Of a stretch of 10,753 nucleotides of DNA, positions 6,180 through 10,753 are shown piece by piece. The notes below the pieces were generated by a model. It was not told where the DNA came from. It saw only the letters and a program-made list of their open reading frames with translations, and did not search any database. A program made the position numbers and the translations under genes. The DNA lies in NCBI GenBank assembly GCA_934699305.1, contig CAKUWM010000072.1, forward strand, positions 1 to 10,753, written 5' to 3'. This DNA comes from an uncultured Saprospiraceae bacterium (GTDB lineage Bacteria > Bacteroidota > Bacteroidia > Chitinophagales > Saprospiraceae). Each line of letters opens with the position of its first letter. Positions within the stretch are counted from its first letter, which is position 1.

Positions 6180-7817
6180 ATGAAAAGAGCAATTAAATAT
6201 ATATTATCAATTTTAGCTATAGGCTTTTTTTCTTGTGAAAATTATCTTGATTCAGTTCCTTATTCTTTTACGTCACCCGAGAATTTTTACAGTACGCCTG
6301 CTGAGGCCGAAGTAGCTCTAAACGGGGTCTATTCCGTGATGTCAACAACTTCCATTAATGGAACAGGTAATTTATCTACTTTTGGTAGTAGATTATTATT
6401 TATTCTCAATTGCGGTACTGATGAAACGGCTTGGGATCAAGGTATTGGTGATGCTACCTATTCTTCTATTGGCAATGGTGCAGTAAGCAGTAATCATGAA
6501 TATATAAATGATTATTGGTATTTTTTCTATTCAGGTATTAATAGGGCTAATTATCTTTTGGAAAAGTTAGACGGCATTGATGGTCTATCTGATCAAAGGC
6601 GCATAGAGATTGAAGGACAGACGAGAGTTCTAAGAGGTATGTACCACATGTATTTATCTATGCTGCACGGAGCCATACCAACTTATGCGACATCTGATCA
6701 AGATCCTAACAAAGCGAGGCAGCCTCTGAATGAAGTATATGAACTTATCATCAGTGATTTTCAATTTGGTTACGATAACTTACCCCACCGAGATCCTTTG
6801 GCTGGTAGAATTAACAAATGGTCGGCGGCCGGTTTTTTAGCCAAAGCCTATACATATCTTGCGAGTGCCAAAACTACGGGGGTAAGTGATTTTGGATATA
6901 GCCCAAATCGTTTTAGCTGGGTTGATGCTCAAGATTATTACAAAAAGGCATTGGCCATAACCAGTGATATTGACGACAATAGTGGCTATGAATTAATAGC
7001 GGAATATGATAGACTGTTTAGGGAAACAACCAAAGCTGATCAAGCCAGGGAATGCTTGTTTATGGTTCAATTTTCTAATGACCCAACAGTGGGTGCCATA
7101 AACCAATTAAACCAAGCCTGGCTGCCTGCAGGGAATTGGAAAACTGTTGGTGGAAGTTGGGGCTGGTGTAGGCCAACAGGAGAGATGTATGATAAGTACC
7201 TTAAAGGTGATATTAGGGGAATCCATAATTTGGGAGGATTTATACCTGGAAACCGTAAAGGCCCCACCTTAACAATTGATGGTGCTCTCTATTTTGAGCC
7301 AAACCCTTTACCTTCTAAAAATGTAGGGGCTATGTCAATAGGTAAATTTAGGGCAAAGGATCCACAATCCAAATCTATTCCACAATGGGCTACAGAAACC
7401 AATATTTCTTTGGTGAGGTTGGCAGACATAATTCTATTAAAAGCAGAAGCTCAGTACTATACTGGAGAAGAGGCAGCAGCTAGGATAACCTTGGAAAAAA
7501 TCCGGAATCGGGCTGCTGGAGATGGTAGCGTTGTTACCGCTGATGATTTGACCACTACCTACTACAATCCAGATTTTCTTGAAGAACTATTAGAGGAGAG
7601 ATCAAGAGAGTTGGGCTTTGAGCTGTGGAGACGAATAGATTTGGCCAGGTTTAACAAATTTGAAGAAAAAATCATGGCCCTGGACCCTTCCAACGGTTAT
7701 TACAACGCATATGCAAGCCAGGTACAGAGCAACTGGAAACCTGAAAGAATTTGGTATCCAATACCAATTCGTCAACGCGACTTAAATCCAAATTTGGAGC
7801 AAAACCCTGGTTACTAA
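6180..7817 (+). CDS. SusD/RagB family outer-membrane glycan-binding lipoprotein
   Basis: This 545-residue lipoprotein would act as the cell-surface lid and glycan-binding partner of the SusC-type transporter encoded immediately upstream. The first 19 residues form a lipoprotein signal peptide with the lipobox IGFFSC, so Cys19 would be lipidated. Family signatures are clear: ENYLDSVPYSFTSPENFYSTPAEAEVALNGVY near the mature start, the helical TPR-like segments GQTRVLRGMYHMYLSMLHG and RINKWSAAGFLAKAYTYLAS, the C-terminal EERSRELGFELWRRIDLARF (about 472-491), and the closing IPIRQRDLNPNLEQNPGY typical of SusD proteins. The start lies 4 nt after the transporter stop, with no Shine-Dalgarno sequence, suggesting one transcript and perhaps coupled translation. 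The TAA stop is followed directly by TAG in frame. Family assignment is firm; the bound glycan cannot be predicted by eye because binding residues vary widely in the family. Confidence 0.95.
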   Translation: MKRAIKYILSILAIGFFSCENYLDSVPYSFTSPENFYSTPAEAEVALNGVYSVMSTTSINGTGNLSTFGSRLLFILNCGTDETAWDQGIGDATYSSIGNGAVSSNHEYINDYWYFFYSGINRANYLLEKLDGIDGLSDQRRIEIEGQTRVLRGMYHMYLSMLHGAIPTYATSDQDPNKARQPLNEVYELIISDFQFGYDNLPHRDPLAGRINKWSAAGFLAKAYTYLASAKTTGVSDFGYSPNRFSWVDAQDYYKKALAITSDIDDNSGYELIAEYDRLFRETTKADQARECLFMVQFSNDPTVGAINQLNQAWLPAGNWKTVGGSWGWCRPTGEMYDKYLKGDIRGIHNLGGFIPGNRKGPTLTIDGALYFEPNPLPSKNVGAMSIGKFRAKDPQSKSIPQWATETNISLVRLADIILLKAEAQYYTGEEAAARITLEKIRNRAAGDGSVVTADDLTTTYYNPDFLEELLEERSRELGFELWRRIDLARFNKFEEKIMALDPSNGYYNAYASQVQSNWKPERIWYPIPIRQRDLNPNLEQNPGY

Positions 7818-7906
7818 TAGTCGTGCTTAATTGATTAACAATTTCAAATTTTAAATAGGCCAACTTAGGACTTTAATTGGTTTGATTTTTAACTATTTAA
7901 TCGGTC

Positions 7907-7941
7907 ACGGTGTTTGACCTTAGGGAAGAACACCGTTTTTT
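7907..7941 (+). terminator. Rho-independent terminator after the susC/susD pair
   Basis: ACGGTGTT (7907-7914) pairs perfectly with AACACCGT (7929-7936), with a 14-nt loop and a run of six T residues (7936-7941). It lies 89 nt after the lipoprotein stop and 126 nt before the next start. The rest of the 250-nt gap (7818-8067) shows no gene and no clear promoter consensus. Confidence 0.85.
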
Positions 7942-8055
7942 CAAACTAACTGCTTGTCAGAAAAATTCATTTTTGCTTTATTCAATAAGTATAACTCCTT
8001 TGAGATCGGTTGAATGGGGCTTTGATTTCATTGTTTTTGAATTTAAAAAAAGTAA

Positions 8056-10753
<2,698 letters not shown>

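Overview
The window looks like part of a Bacteroidota genome, most likely a member of the Flavobacteriaceae. The DNA is AT-rich, start codons lack Shine-Dalgarno sequences and are preceded by A/T-rich stretches, and the gene set is a polysaccharide utilization locus (PUL) of the kind switched on by an extracytoplasmic-function (ECF) sigma factor and its anti-sigma partner. No species can be named from the sequence alone.

Layout, left to right. Positions 28-80 hold a minus-strand terminator and the last ~18 nt of a tRNA gene (tRNA-Ser-like), with the rest of the tRNA missing; this resembles the scar left at one end of a genomic island. Positions 81-701 contain no convincing gene. They are very AT-rich and carry several perfect inverted repeats, the best at 593-613, about 90 nt before the first gene. 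All the genes that follow are on the plus strand: an ECF sigma factor (702-1232), a FecR-type anti-sigma factor (1411-2562), a SusC-type TonB-dependent transporter with an N-terminal STN signalling domain (2675-6175), a SusD-type lipoprotein (6180-7817), a strong terminator (7907-7941), and a LacZ-type glycoside hydrolase family 2 enzyme (8068 to beyond the right edge).

How the genes probably work together (family knowledge plus inference): SusD and SusC bind and import an oligosaccharide through the outer membrane. The STN domain of SusC contacts the periplasmic part of FecR when ligand is present. FecR then frees or activates the sigma factor, which transcribes susC/susD and possibly the enzyme gene. 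The GH2 enzyme carries a signal peptide and would act on imported oligosaccharides in the periplasm. The substrate cannot be read from this window; a beta-linked galactose-like sugar is the default guess. However, the enzyme departs from E. coli LacZ at catalytically relevant places (Tyr503 position is Phe; Ser-Leu before the acid/base motif is Ala-His), so another sugar is possible.

The PUL architecture itself is a known type. The most unusual items are the truncated tRNA 3' end beside the PUL, the hairpin in the susC leader, the palindrome upstream of the sigma gene, and the altered active site of the GH2 enzyme.
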